From: an uncultured Christensenella sp.
GTDB taxonomy: Bacteria > Bacillota > Clostridia > Christensenellales > UBA3700
Direction: 5' to 3'
DNA length: 36,353 nt
NCBI GenBank assembly: GCA_910578245.1
Contig: CAJTPC010000014.1
Coordinates: 1-36,353, forward strand
A program made the translations under genes and the position numbers. Below the pieces are notes generated by a model. That model saw only the letters and a program-made list of their open reading frames with translations. It was not told the origin of the DNA and made no database searches. This document shows positions 7,887 through 15,691 of the stretch, piece after piece (positions within the stretch are counted from its first letter, which is position 1; every line of letters starts with the position of its first letter).

Positions 7887-8942
7887 ATGCGTTTTGTGAC
7901 CGTCATCGAGTTTAGGGAGTTCATTATTATTACTACAGTTTTATCCTTTACATGGAATGATTTTGTTCAATTCAGCCTGCGTATGTTTGGCGGGCTTAGC
8001 AACGGCACTATTACGGCATTTCTCATAACGCTGTCGGTATTAATGGCGCTACTCCTAGTCTTCTTTGCTTTGGAATTGGCTAAAGATAAAGCAAATCCGC
8101 CCAAAGAGGCGCAAGATGAAGAGCAAGAGCAAAGCAGATTTTCGCAAGAGCAAGAGAATAGCGATGTCAATAGTCAACGCGTTGAAGTATTGCCTGTTTA
8201 TACTATACAAAGTTATGAGATTGTCGATGAAGACGTCGGCGATTGCCCTAGTCAAACTCAAACCGAAGAAGTATTACAAGAGTTTGCGCAACAATCAGAA
8301 GTAATTCGCTCTGAATCTCAACCGCAGCAACAGGACGATTCCACTACGCAAGCATTGAAAAAGGGTATTGCCACATTAATGCCAGTCGAAGACGAGACTG
8401 GTGAAATGGGCGTAAGGTACGACAGAAGTTTTACCGCAAAACTTATTCAATCAGACGACCAAGTAAAAGAATGGTATTCGGAAATTAAAAATCATCTTTT
8501 GTCTTACAAAAGAGTTCGCGCAAGGACAAGCTGGGGCAGAGAGAGTTTTCGCATTGGCAAAGACTGTTTTGCAAGATTGGTTATTAAGGGAAAGACGCTT
8601 TGCATATTGCTTGCAATTATACCTATATCATGCAACGATACGAAATATAAGATAGAAGATTTGGCAGACTTGCCTAGTTGCAAAGACACTCCGTGCCTTT
8701 ACCGTATCAAGAGCAATAGGCGAGTGATTTACGCTAAGGAACTCATAGATATAATTTTAGAAGAGTATGACGCTCAATTAGCCAAGAATAGAGAAGCAGT
8801 TGACTACTATATGCCTTACGAAGGTACTTTAGACCTTATCAAGCGCGGACTTATTAAACGCAGAATAGTTGCAAAGAACAAAGATTTTTTGACGATAATC
8901 AATTCGCCTTCAGATGGCGACGGCGGTATAGGAGCGGCATAG
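7887..8942 (+). CDS. Membrane-anchored protein of unknown function
   Basis: Up to 351 residues. It has a hydrophobic N-terminal part with one clear membrane segment (about residues 40-65, ITAFLITLSVLMALLLVFFA), then a Gln/Glu-rich linker (about 70-150). A basic folded domain follows, starting YDRSFTAKLIQSDDQVKEWY and including LLSYKRVRARTSWGRESF and GKTLCILLAI. I recall similar domains in Firmicute proteins of unknown function but can name no activity. The start is uncertain: no good ribosome site precedes the ATG at 7887, and the in-frame ATG at 7983 would still keep the membrane helix. It lies 46 bases after the synthetase and 15 before the YjbR-type gene. Confidence 0.7.
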   Translation: MRFVTVIEFREFIIITTVLSFTWNDFVQFSLRMFGGLSNGTITAFLITLSVLMALLLVFFALELAKDKANPPKEAQDEEQEQSRFSQEQENSDVNSQRVEVLPVYTIQSYEIVDEDVGDCPSQTQTEEVLQEFAQQSEVIRSESQPQQQDDSTTQALKKGIATLMPVEDETGEMGVRYDRSFTAKLIQSDDQVKEWYSEIKNHLLSYKRVRARTSWGRESFRIGKDCFARLVIKGKTLCILLAIIPISCNDTKYKIEDLADLPSCKDTPCLYRIKSNRRVIYAKELIDIILEEYDAQLAKNREAVDYYMPYEGTLDLIKRGLIKRRIVAKNKDFLTIINSPSDGDGGIGAA

Positions 8943-8957
8943 TTACAAAGGAATTTT

Positions 8958-9311
8958 ATGAGTACGAAAGAACTTTTACAATACTGTCTTGAAAAGAAAG
9001 GAGCGTTTATCGATTATCCGTTTGGTAACGATTATATTACTATAAAAATAAAATCGGCGAAAAATGAGAAGTCGATAATTTTTGCAGAGTTCTATACTCT
9101 TAACGGTAAAGAGATATTTACATTCTCGACAGACGCAGACACTGCGTTGACATTGAGACTAGAGTATCCCGAAATTATTACGAGAGGTTGGCATTGTCCG
9201 CCTACACAGGCAAAATACAAGAGTACGGCTGTCGTAGCGGATATTCCCGATGAATTGCTTAAGAATTTGGCAAACATGTCTTACATAAGAGCAATGGATA
9301 AACTTAAATAA
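8958..9311 (+). CDS. MmcQ/YjbR-family protein
   Basis: A protein of 117 residues, the normal size for the MmcQ/YjbR family (double-wing fold resembling DNA-binding CyaY-like proteins). The pattern fits: LLQYCLEKKGAFIDYPFG at the start, a middle strand region ending in LRLEYPEI, the family's RGWHCPPTQAKYKST segment and a final LPDELL-like helix (IPDELLKNL). The biochemical role of the family is not established. AAAGGA lies 9 bases before the ATG, and the gene probably shares a transcript with the unknown membrane protein upstream. Confidence 0.85.
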   Translation: MSTKELLQYCLEKKGAFIDYPFGNDYITIKIKSAKNEKSIIFAEFYTLNGKEIFTFSTDADTALTLRLEYPEIITRGWHCPPTQAKYKSTAVVADIPDELLKNLANMSYIRAMDKLK

Positions 9312-9458
9312 TTTTTTATTCCCATAATTTGTATAGCAACGTTTTTCTTTCACAGCGCATACTAACTTAGGAAGTATATGTTTGCGCTTGAATTGTCAAT
9401 TGGAAAATTTGCCTAGCGTAAAAATTAAAATAATTTACCTTAACTATGTTAAAAGCAT

Positions 9459-9487
9459 TTGACAAGGCACTATATTTTGCATATACT
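9459..9487 (+). promoter_or_regulatory. Promoter of pflBA
   Basis: TTGACA (9459-9464), exactly 17 bases, TATACT (9482-9487). Transcription would start near 9494, giving a leader of about 38 bases. Confidence 0.82.
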
Positions 9488-9500
9488 TTAATAGCATAAC

Positions 9501-9512
9501 ACAATATATTGT
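9501..9512. promoter_or_regulatory. Palindrome in the pflB leader, possible operator
   Basis: ACAATATATTGT is a perfect 12-bp palindrome starting about 7 bases after the predicted transcription start. It does not match the Rex-type site found before adhE, so pflB may answer to a different regulator, or this may be chance in AT-rich DNA. Confidence 0.4.
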
Positions 9513-9531
9513 TGATAAAGGAGAATCGCAA

Positions 9532-11760
9532 ATGAAATTTGAACAATGGAACGGCTTTAAGGAAGGCGCTTGGCAAGACCAAATTGCAGTAAGAGATTTT
9601 ATCAATCTCAACTATACACCGTACGAGGGCGATAAATCTTTCTTGGCCGGACCTACCGAACGCACCAAAAAGGTAATGGATAAGGTCAACAAACTCCTCA
9701 AGAAGGAGAGAGATAAAGGCGGAGTCCTCGATGTGGATACAAAGCGCGTTTCCGGACTTTTGTCTTATGATGCGGGATATATCGACAAGAATCTCGATAT
9801 TATAGTTGGTTTCCAAACCGATGAGCCGTTAAAGAGAGGCGTCAATCCTTTTGGAGGTATCCGTATGGCAAGACAGGCTTGCGAGGCTTACGGTTATAAA
9901 CTCTCCGACGGTATTGAAGAGAACTTTAAGTATTCCACCACTCACAATGACGGAGTATTCAGCGTATACACCGATGAAATGAGAGCTGCAAGAAAGGTCG
10001 GTATCCTTACGGGACTTCCGGACGCCTACGGCAGAGGTCGTATTATCGGCGATTATAGAAGAGTTGCGCTTTACGGCGTAGATTACCTCATTGAGCAGAA
10101 GAAAGCCGATAAGGTTAGATACGGCAAGAACGATATGTCGGAAGAGAATATCAAACAACTTGAGGAATTGAGTCAACAAATCAAGGCTCTTGAAGATTTG
10201 AAGGGAATGGCGCAAATTTACGGCTTTGACATTTCTCAACCTGCAAACACTGCAAAAGAAGCAATTCAATGGCTTTATTTCGGTTACCTTGCCGCAATCA
10301 AAGAGCAAAACGGCGCCGCAATGAGCCTTGGCAGAACTTCTACTTTCCTTGATATCTATATCCAAAGAGATATGGAAAAAGGTATTTTGACGGAAGAGCA
10401 AGCGCAAGAACTTATGGACGATTTCGTCATTAAACTCAGACTATCAAGACAGCTTCGTACGCCTGAGTACAACGACCTCTTCGGCGGAGATCCGACTTGG
10501 ACAACGGAGAGCGTGGGCGGTATGACGAACGACGGCAGAACGCTTGTTACAAAGAACTCTTTCAGAGTACTCAACACGCTTTATACTTTGGGTAGCGCTC
10601 CGGAGCCGAACCTGACGATACTTTGGTCGGATAAGTTGCCAGACAACTTCAAGAAATTCTGCGCTCAAGTATCTATTGACACCGATTCTATCCAATATGA
10701 AAACGATGACTTGATGCGTCCTATGTACGGCGACGATTACGCAATCGCATGTTGCGTATCGGCAATGCAGGTGGGCAAGCAAATGCAATTCTTCGGCGCT
10801 AGATGTAACCTTGCAAAACTTCTTCTCTTGACGCTCAACGGCGGTAAGGACGAAAACTACGGAATGCAGGTTGCTCCGGAGGGCAAGCAGTTTAATGGCA
10901 AACTTGACTACAACGAAGTAATGCAGGCATTTGACAAGTATTGTTCATGGATGAGCAGACTTTATATCAACACGCTCAACGTAATTCACAGAATGCACGA
11001 CAAGTATGCGTACGAGAAGATACAAATGGCTTTGCACGACACCGAAGTTACGAGATTTATGGCTTGCGGTGTAGCGGGCTTGTCAGTAATTGCAGACTCT
11101 TTATCTGCAATCAAATATGCTGAAGTTACTCCTATATACGGCGAAAGCGGTCTTATCACGGACTTTGAAATCAAAGGCGATTTTCCAAAGTACGGCAACG
11201 ACGACGATAGAGTTGACTCAATTGCAGTTGACGTATTGACGAGATTCAGCAATGAGTTGAAGAAAACTCCGACTTACAGAGATTCTCAACACACTTTGTC
11301 GGCGTTGACTATTACGTCCAACGTGGTATACGGCAAGAAGACTGGATCTACTCCCGACGGCAGAAAGAAGGGCGAGCCTTTTGCTCCGGGCGCAAATCCA
11401 ATGCACAATAGAGAAACCAGCGGCGCTTTGGCGTCCCTCAATTCAGTATCCAAGTTGCCATACAACTGTTGTCAAGACGGTATATCCAATACGTTCTCAA
11501 TTTTGCCGAATGCTCTCGGTGAGAATATGGATAAGAGAGTAGACAACCTCTCGGATATGCTCAACGGCTATTTTGAGAATGGCGGTCACCACCTCAACGT
11601 CAACGTGCTTGACAGAGAAAAACTCGTGGTAGCTATGGAAAATCCTGAAATGTATCCGAATATTACAATTCGCGTATCGGGTTACGCCGTCAACTTCCAT
11701 AAACTCTCCAAGCCGCAACAGCTTGAAGTCTTGAAGAGAACTTACCATGGAGAAATGTAA
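9532..11760 (+). CDS. pflB: Pyruvate formate-lyase (glycyl radical enzyme)
   Basis: 742 residues, close to the usual length. It converts pyruvate and CoA to acetyl-CoA and formate during anaerobic growth. The adjacent active-site cysteines are in IACCVSAMQ (C407, C408), and the glycyl-radical loop is RVSGYAVNF with G717, 26 residues from the end. The paired Cys-Cys marks true PFL rather than a diol dehydratase or other glycyl radical enzyme. AAGGAG precedes the ATG with good spacing. The stop overlaps the start of the activase gene by 14 bases, so the enzyme and its activase are translationally coupled. Acetyl-CoA made here can go to AdhE, encoded next, to produce ethanol. Confidence 0.97.
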   Translation: MKFEQWNGFKEGAWQDQIAVRDFINLNYTPYEGDKSFLAGPTERTKKVMDKVNKLLKKERDKGGVLDVDTKRVSGLLSYDAGYIDKNLDIIVGFQTDEPLKRGVNPFGGIRMARQACEAYGYKLSDGIEENFKYSTTHNDGVFSVYTDEMRAARKVGILTGLPDAYGRGRIIGDYRRVALYGVDYLIEQKKADKVRYGKNDMSEENIKQLEELSQQIKALEDLKGMAQIYGFDISQPANTAKEAIQWLYFGYLAAIKEQNGAAMSLGRTSTFLDIYIQRDMEKGILTEEQAQELMDDFVIKLRLSRQLRTPEYNDLFGGDPTWTTESVGGMTNDGRTLVTKNSFRVLNTLYTLGSAPEPNLTILWSDKLPDNFKKFCAQVSIDTDSIQYENDDLMRPMYGDDYAIACCVSAMQVGKQMQFFGARCNLAKLLLLTLNGGKDENYGMQVAPEGKQFNGKLDYNEVMQAFDKYCSWMSRLYINTLNVIHRMHDKYAYEKIQMALHDTEVTRFMACGVAGLSVIADSLSAIKYAEVTPIYGESGLITDFEIKGDFPKYGNDDDRVDSIAVDVLTRFSNELKKTPTYRDSQHTLSALTITSNVVYGKKTGSTPDGRKKGEPFAPGANPMHNRETSGALASLNSVSKLPYNCCQDGISNTFSILPNALGENMDKRVDNLSDMLNGYFENGGHHLNVNVLDREKLVVAMENPEMYPNITIRVSGYAVNFHKLSKPQQLEVLKRTYHGEM

Positions 11761-12421
11761 GGCTAGAATAGATTCTATCTACAACGGTTCGGCTGTAGAC
11801 GGTAAAGGCTTGCGCTGTGTTATTTTCTTCACAGGATGCAATATGCGCTGCGGTTTTTGCCACAATCCCGAAACGTGGACGGAAAAGGGCAATGAGATTA
11901 CTTTGTCTGAACTTGTTGCCAGAATAAAACGCTATAAAAGTTATATTAAAAACGGTGGCGTCACCCTATCGGGTGGCGAGCCGTTTTTGCAAGCGGATTT
12001 TTGCAAAGAACTCATAAAAGCTCTTCATCAAGAAAGCATAAGCGTTATTATAGAAACCAACGGATTAATTTGTGACAGAGAACTTATTGAGCTTTGCGAC
12101 GGCATAAGACTCGACATAAAAAATCAAGAGCGCGAAGTAGACAAGAGGGTATTCGATTTTCTAAACACCTGCGAGGAAATAAATAAATTCGTAACTTTGA
12201 CCAATGTTCTCGTACCCGCTCTCAACGATACCGCTGAGAAACTGCTAAAGTTAAAGGACATTAAAGAGAAGTATTCCTGCATTAAAGAAGTCAAGTTTTT
12301 GGCGTTCAGAAAACTATGCGAGAGTAAATATAACAGATTAAATCTACCTTTTACGTATGAAAAATACGAGGAAGGTTCCAAAGCCGATTTGCAAAAAGCT
12401 TATGATTTGTTAAAATTTTAA
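11747..12421 (+). CDS. pflA: Pyruvate formate-lyase activating enzyme (radical SAM)
   Basis: 224 residues. It installs the glycyl radical on PflB using S-adenosylmethionine and a 4Fe-4S cluster. The CxxxCxxC cluster motif is CNMRCGFC (C31, C35, C38), preceded by RCVIFFTGC, and GGVTLSGGEPFLQ is the SAM-binding GGE region. It is short and has no extra ferredoxin insert, as expected for activases of PFL rather than of other glycyl radical enzymes. Translation starts inside the end of pflB. No strong terminator is visible between it and the adhE promoter. Confidence 0.95.
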   Translation: MEKCKARIDSIYNGSAVDGKGLRCVIFFTGCNMRCGFCHNPETWTEKGNEITLSELVARIKRYKSYIKNGGVTLSGGEPFLQADFCKELIKALHQESISVIIETNGLICDRELIELCDGIRLDIKNQEREVDKRVFDFLNTCEEINKFVTLTNVLVPALNDTAEKLLKLKDIKEKYSCIKEVKFLAFRKLCESKYNRLNLPFTYEKYEEGSKADLQKAYDLLKF

Positions 12422-12449
12422 CTATTTTCAAAAAATTATATAAATTTTG

Positions 12450-12478
12450 TTGACATAATTTGGATAATTGATTAAAAT
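12450..12478 (+). promoter_or_regulatory. Promoter of adhE
   Basis: TTGACA (12450-12455), 17 bases, TAAAAT (12473-12478), so transcription should start near 12485. A second extended -10 sequence, TGATATAAT (12553-12561), lies further down without a good -35 box and may be a second start. Between them, ACTTTTAAG-type sequences recur in both orientations (12524-12547 and near 12590-12598). Confidence 0.75.
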
Positions 12479-12492
12479 GTATATGTTAGCAA

Positions 12493-12510
12493 TTGTTAAA
12501 TTTTTAACAA
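12493..12510. promoter_or_regulatory. Rex-type redox operator before adhE
   Basis: TTGTTAAATTTTTAACAA fits the clostridial Rex consensus TTGTTAANNNNTTAACAA at every fixed base, and the dyad extends to 22 bp with flanking AA/TT. It begins about 8 bases after the predicted transcription start, where bound Rex would block the polymerase. Rex leaves DNA when NADH is high, and adhE is a classic Rex target. Confidence 0.88.
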
Positions 12511-12638
12511 TTATAATAATACAACTTAAAAAGTTAAAACTTTTAAGTAATTTGATATAATATATGTCAAAATATATTTAGAAAGAATAAACTTTTAAGG
12601 TAAAATAAAGAAAAAATTTTTTAAGGATGGAATATAAA

Positions 12639-15251
12639 ATGGCAAACACTCAAATCGTAAACGATGAGCAAACCCTTTTGGCTAAACTTGAAGAAGTTAG
12701 AAAGGCTCAAGCTATCTATGCAACTTACACTCAAGAACAAGTTGACAAGATTTTCTTTGCCGCTTCTATGGCCGCCAACAAGCAGAGAATACCTCTCGCA
12801 AAAATGGCTGTCGAAGAGACGGGTATGGGAATTGTTGAAGACAAGGTTATCAAGAATCACTATGCGTCCGAGTATATCTATAATACGTATAAAGACGTAA
12901 AGACTTGCGGGGTAATAGAGCGAGACGAGGCTTTCGGTATCACAAAGATAGCAGAACCTATCGGCGTTATCGCGGCAGTTATCCCTACGACCAATCCGAC
13001 TTCTACTGCAATTTTCAAATCGCTTCTTGCGTTGAAAACTCGCAACGGTCTTATTTTTTCACCGCACCCAAGAGCAAAGAAGAGCACGATTGAAGCGGCA
13101 AAAGTAGTTCTTGAAGCTGCAGTTAAAGCAGGCGCGCCGGAGGGAATTATCGGTTGGATAGACGAGCCTTCCGTACCGCTTTCGGGTATGATAATGAAAG
13201 AGGCTGATATAATTTTGGCTACCGGCGGTCCGGGTATGGTCAAAGCCGCTTATTCTTCGGGTAAGCCGGCGGTAGGCGTAGGAGCAGGTAATACTCCGGC
13301 TATCATTGACGATTCGGCAGATATAAAGATGGCCGCGTCTTCTATACTTCACTCCAAGACGTTCGACAACGGTATGATTTGCGCTTCCGAGCAATCTACT
13401 ATCGTTCTTGACAAGGTATACGATGAGTTTAAGGCAGAAATGCAATATAGAGGAGCTTATTTCCTAGACGCAAAGCAGACGGAGAAAGTTCGCAAGACTA
13501 TTATTATCAACGGCGCTCTCAACGCTAAGATAGTAGGTCAACCTGCATGCGTAATTGCAAAAATGGCAGGATTTGAAGTTCCGGAAACAGCAAAAGTCCT
13601 CGTAGGCGAAGTAAAAAGCGTAGATATCAGCGAAGAGTTCGCTCATGAAAAACTTTCTCCCGTACTTGCAATGTACAAGGCAAAGGATTTCGAAGACGCT
13701 CTCGATAAGGCTTCTAAGCTAATTGACGACGGCGGTCTTGGACATACCTCGGTATTGTACGTCAATACGGAAACAGGCAAAGACAAGATTGAAAAGTTCC
13801 AAAACAGAATGCGCACTTGCCGTATTCTTATCAATACTCCTTCTTCTCAAGGCGGTATAGGCGACCTTTACAACTTCAAACTTGCTCCGTCACTCACACT
13901 CGGTTGCGGAAGCTGGGGCGGTAACAGCGTAAGCGAAAACGTTGGAGTAAAGCACCTTATAAATATAAAGACAGTAGCAGAAAGGAGAGAGAATATGTTG
14001 TGGTTTAGAGCGCCGGAAAAGGTATATTTCAAAAAGGGTTGTCTTGGCGTTGCATTGAGAGAACTCAAAGACGTTATGGGAAAGAAAAAGGCGTTTATCG
14101 TAACTGACTCTTTCTTGTATCAAAGCGGATTTACAAAGGCTATCACCGATAGATTGGACGAAATGAATATTAGACACACTACGTTCTTCAACGTAGCTCC
14201 GGATCCAACGCTTGGTTGCGCAATGGAAGGCGCTAAGGCTATGAAGGAATTCGAGCCTGACGTAATCATTGCAGTAGGCGGTGGCTCGGCAATGGACGCA
14301 GGTAAGATTATGTGGGTACTTTATGAGCATCCCGAAATCGATTTCCAAGACCTTGCAATGAGATTTATGGATATCCGTAAGAGAGTATACACCTTCCCGC
14401 ATATGGGCGATAAGGCTACCTTTATCGCAGTGGCTACTACGGCAGGTACAGGTTCTGAAGTTACGCCGTTTGCCGTTATCACCGACGAAAATAGCGGTAC
14501 TAAATATCCTCTTGCAGATTACGAACTTTTGCCTGACGTTGCGATCATAGACGCAGATTTGATGATGAATATACCTAAGGGATTGACGTCTGCTTCGGGT
14601 ATCGACGCATTGACGCACGCTTTGGAGGCTATCGCTTCTATTATGGCTACCGACTTCACCAACGGTATTGCTAAAGAAGCAATTCAGTTAATCTTTAAGT
14701 ATTTGCCTAGAGCATACGAACTTGGCGCTCACGACGCTGAAGCAAGAGAGGAGATGGCGCACGCTTCCTGTATGGCAGGTATGGCTTTTGCCAACGCTTT
14801 CCTTGGCGTATGTCACTCTATGGCTCATAAGCTCGGTTCTTATCATCACTTGCCACACGGCGTTGCCAACGCTTTGATGATAGACGAAGTTATTAGATTC
14901 AACAGCGTAGAAAATCCTGTCAAGATGGGTACTTTCCCTCAGTACAAGTATCCTCAAGCCTTGAAGAGATACGCAGACGTAGCTACTATGCTAGGTTTGA
15001 AGGGCAAGAGCGATGAAGAAAAGGTAGAGGCTCTTATCGCAGAAATAGACAAGTTGAAGAAAGCCGTGGGCATAAAGAAGACAATCAAGGATTACGGAGT
15101 AGATGAAGAGAAGTTCCTCTCTACGCTCGATAAGATGGTTGAGGACGCATTTGACGACCAATGCACGGGCGCAAATCCAAGATACCCGCTTATGAAAGAA
15201 ATCAAGCAAATGTACTTGAATGCGTATTATGGAACTTCAGTTCAGAAATAG
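12639..15251 (+). CDS. adhE: Bifunctional acetaldehyde-CoA/alcohol dehydrogenase
   Basis: 870 residues from ATG 12639, the family's usual size. The N-terminal half reduces acetyl-CoA to acetaldehyde; its catalytic Cys is in NGMICASEQS (C248). The C-terminal half is an iron-dependent alcohol dehydrogenase that makes ethanol: GGGSAMDAGKIMW binds NAD, and HALEAIAS and HSMAHKLGSYHHLPHG hold iron ligands. Together they reoxidise two NADH per acetyl-CoA. An ATG at 12627 is also in frame, but it is part of the ribosome site AAGGATGGA (12623-12631) that serves 12639, so the later start is preferred. Control by Rex is predicted from the site at 12493-12510. A terminator follows. Confidence 0.97.
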   Translation: MANTQIVNDEQTLLAKLEEVRKAQAIYATYTQEQVDKIFFAASMAANKQRIPLAKMAVEETGMGIVEDKVIKNHYASEYIYNTYKDVKTCGVIERDEAFGITKIAEPIGVIAAVIPTTNPTSTAIFKSLLALKTRNGLIFSPHPRAKKSTIEAAKVVLEAAVKAGAPEGIIGWIDEPSVPLSGMIMKEADIILATGGPGMVKAAYSSGKPAVGVGAGNTPAIIDDSADIKMAASSILHSKTFDNGMICASEQSTIVLDKVYDEFKAEMQYRGAYFLDAKQTEKVRKTIIINGALNAKIVGQPACVIAKMAGFEVPETAKVLVGEVKSVDISEEFAHEKLSPVLAMYKAKDFEDALDKASKLIDDGGLGHTSVLYVNTETGKDKIEKFQNRMRTCRILINTPSSQGGIGDLYNFKLAPSLTLGCGSWGGNSVSENVGVKHLINIKTVAERRENMLWFRAPEKVYFKKGCLGVALRELKDVMGKKKAFIVTDSFLYQSGFTKAITDRLDEMNIRHTTFFNVAPDPTLGCAMEGAKAMKEFEPDVIIAVGGGSAMDAGKIMWVLYEHPEIDFQDLAMRFMDIRKRVYTFPHMGDKATFIAVATTAGTGSEVTPFAVITDENSGTKYPLADYELLPDVAIIDADLMMNIPKGLTSASGIDALTHALEAIASIMATDFTNGIAKEAIQLIFKYLPRAYELGAHDAEAREEMAHASCMAGMAFANAFLGVCHSMAHKLGSYHHLPHGVANALMIDEVIRFNSVENPVKMGTFPQYKYPQALKRYADVATMLGLKGKSDEEKVEALIAEIDKLKKAVGIKKTIKDYGVDEEKFLSTLDKMVEDAFDDQCTGANPRYPLMKEIKQMYLNAYYGTSVQK

Positions 15252-15283
15252 GCTAGTCGAAGTTAAACTGTAAAATATTTTAG

Positions 15284-15312
15284 AAAGGAAGTCTTAAAAG
15301 GCTTCCTTTTTT
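15284..15312 (+). terminator. Rho-independent terminator of adhE
   Basis: AAAGGAAGTC (15284-15293) pairs with GGCTTCCTTT (15300-15309), including one G-T pair, around TTAAAA. The pairing runs into a six-T run (15307-15312). Confidence 0.9.
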
Positions 15313-15345
15313 GCATTTTTCTTATAAAGATTCATTAGAAGAAGT

Positions 15346-15385
15346 AAATCTTAGTAATGAAGTTAATATATAAATGCTAAGATTT
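15346..15385. repeat. Short inverted repeat in the adhE downstream region
   Basis: AAATCTTAG (15346-15354) and CTAAGATTT (15377-15385) are perfect complements separated by 22 AT-rich bases. It is weak as a hairpin and its role is unknown. It lies in the 440-base gap between adhE and the leucine-rich repeat gene, next to the larger inverted-repeat element. Confidence 0.4.
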
Positions 15386-15436
15386 CTTTATTTAACTCAT
15401 AAACTTTCTGAAACATAGAAAAATATTTTAATTTTT

Positions 15437-15563
15437 CAAAAAAAGTATACTTTTACTGAATAACTTTTTCATTTACTGAAAAGATGTATTTTCTTAAATA
15501 CATTATAATTCATGCATTAAGAAATAGCAAGATATTAGGGTCAGTAAAAGTATACTTTTTTTG
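15437..15563. mobile_element. MITE-like element with 23-bp terminal inverted repeats
   Basis: The ends are perfect 23-bp inverted repeats: 15437-15459 starts CAAAAAAAGTATACTTT and ends ACTGA, and 15541-15563 is its exact complement. Between them is non-coding AT-rich DNA with an 8-bp hairpin (ATGTATTT 15484-15491 with AAATACAT 15496-15503) and a second TTTACTGAA. The last 18 bases of the window (36336-36353) read CCAAAAAAAGTATACTTT, matching the start of the element, so at least one more copy of the end exists. No transposase is encoded, and no clear target duplication is seen. An alternative is a very long bidirectional terminator. AAGAAATAGCAAG (15519-15531) also has a near-complement at 15626-15639. 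Confidence 0.6.
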
Positions 15564-15691
15564 GAATTGATAATAAAAGCTGATACGATTAGTCAAACCT
15601 TGTCTTATCATGCCGGCGTTAGAACCTTGCTATTTTCTTGCAATTAAATTATATAAAATAATATAAAAAATTCATACAAAGGGAGAATTTT

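Noticed and set aside
9501..9512. Rex site before pflB
   Set aside because: The palindrome ACAATATATTGT lacks the TTGTTAA/TTAACAA half-sites seen before adhE.
12627..12638. Upstream ATG of adhE giving four extra residues
   Set aside because: This ATG is part of the ribosome site AAGGATGGA that is correctly spaced for the ATG at 12639.
13890..14618. 242-codon minus-strand open frame inside adhE
   Set aside because: It is antisense to the highly conserved ADH half of AdhE and has no recognisable domain.
15346..15640. CRISPR-like repeats in the AT-rich gap after adhE
   Set aside because: The repeats are inverted, not regularly spaced direct repeats, and there are no cas genes.
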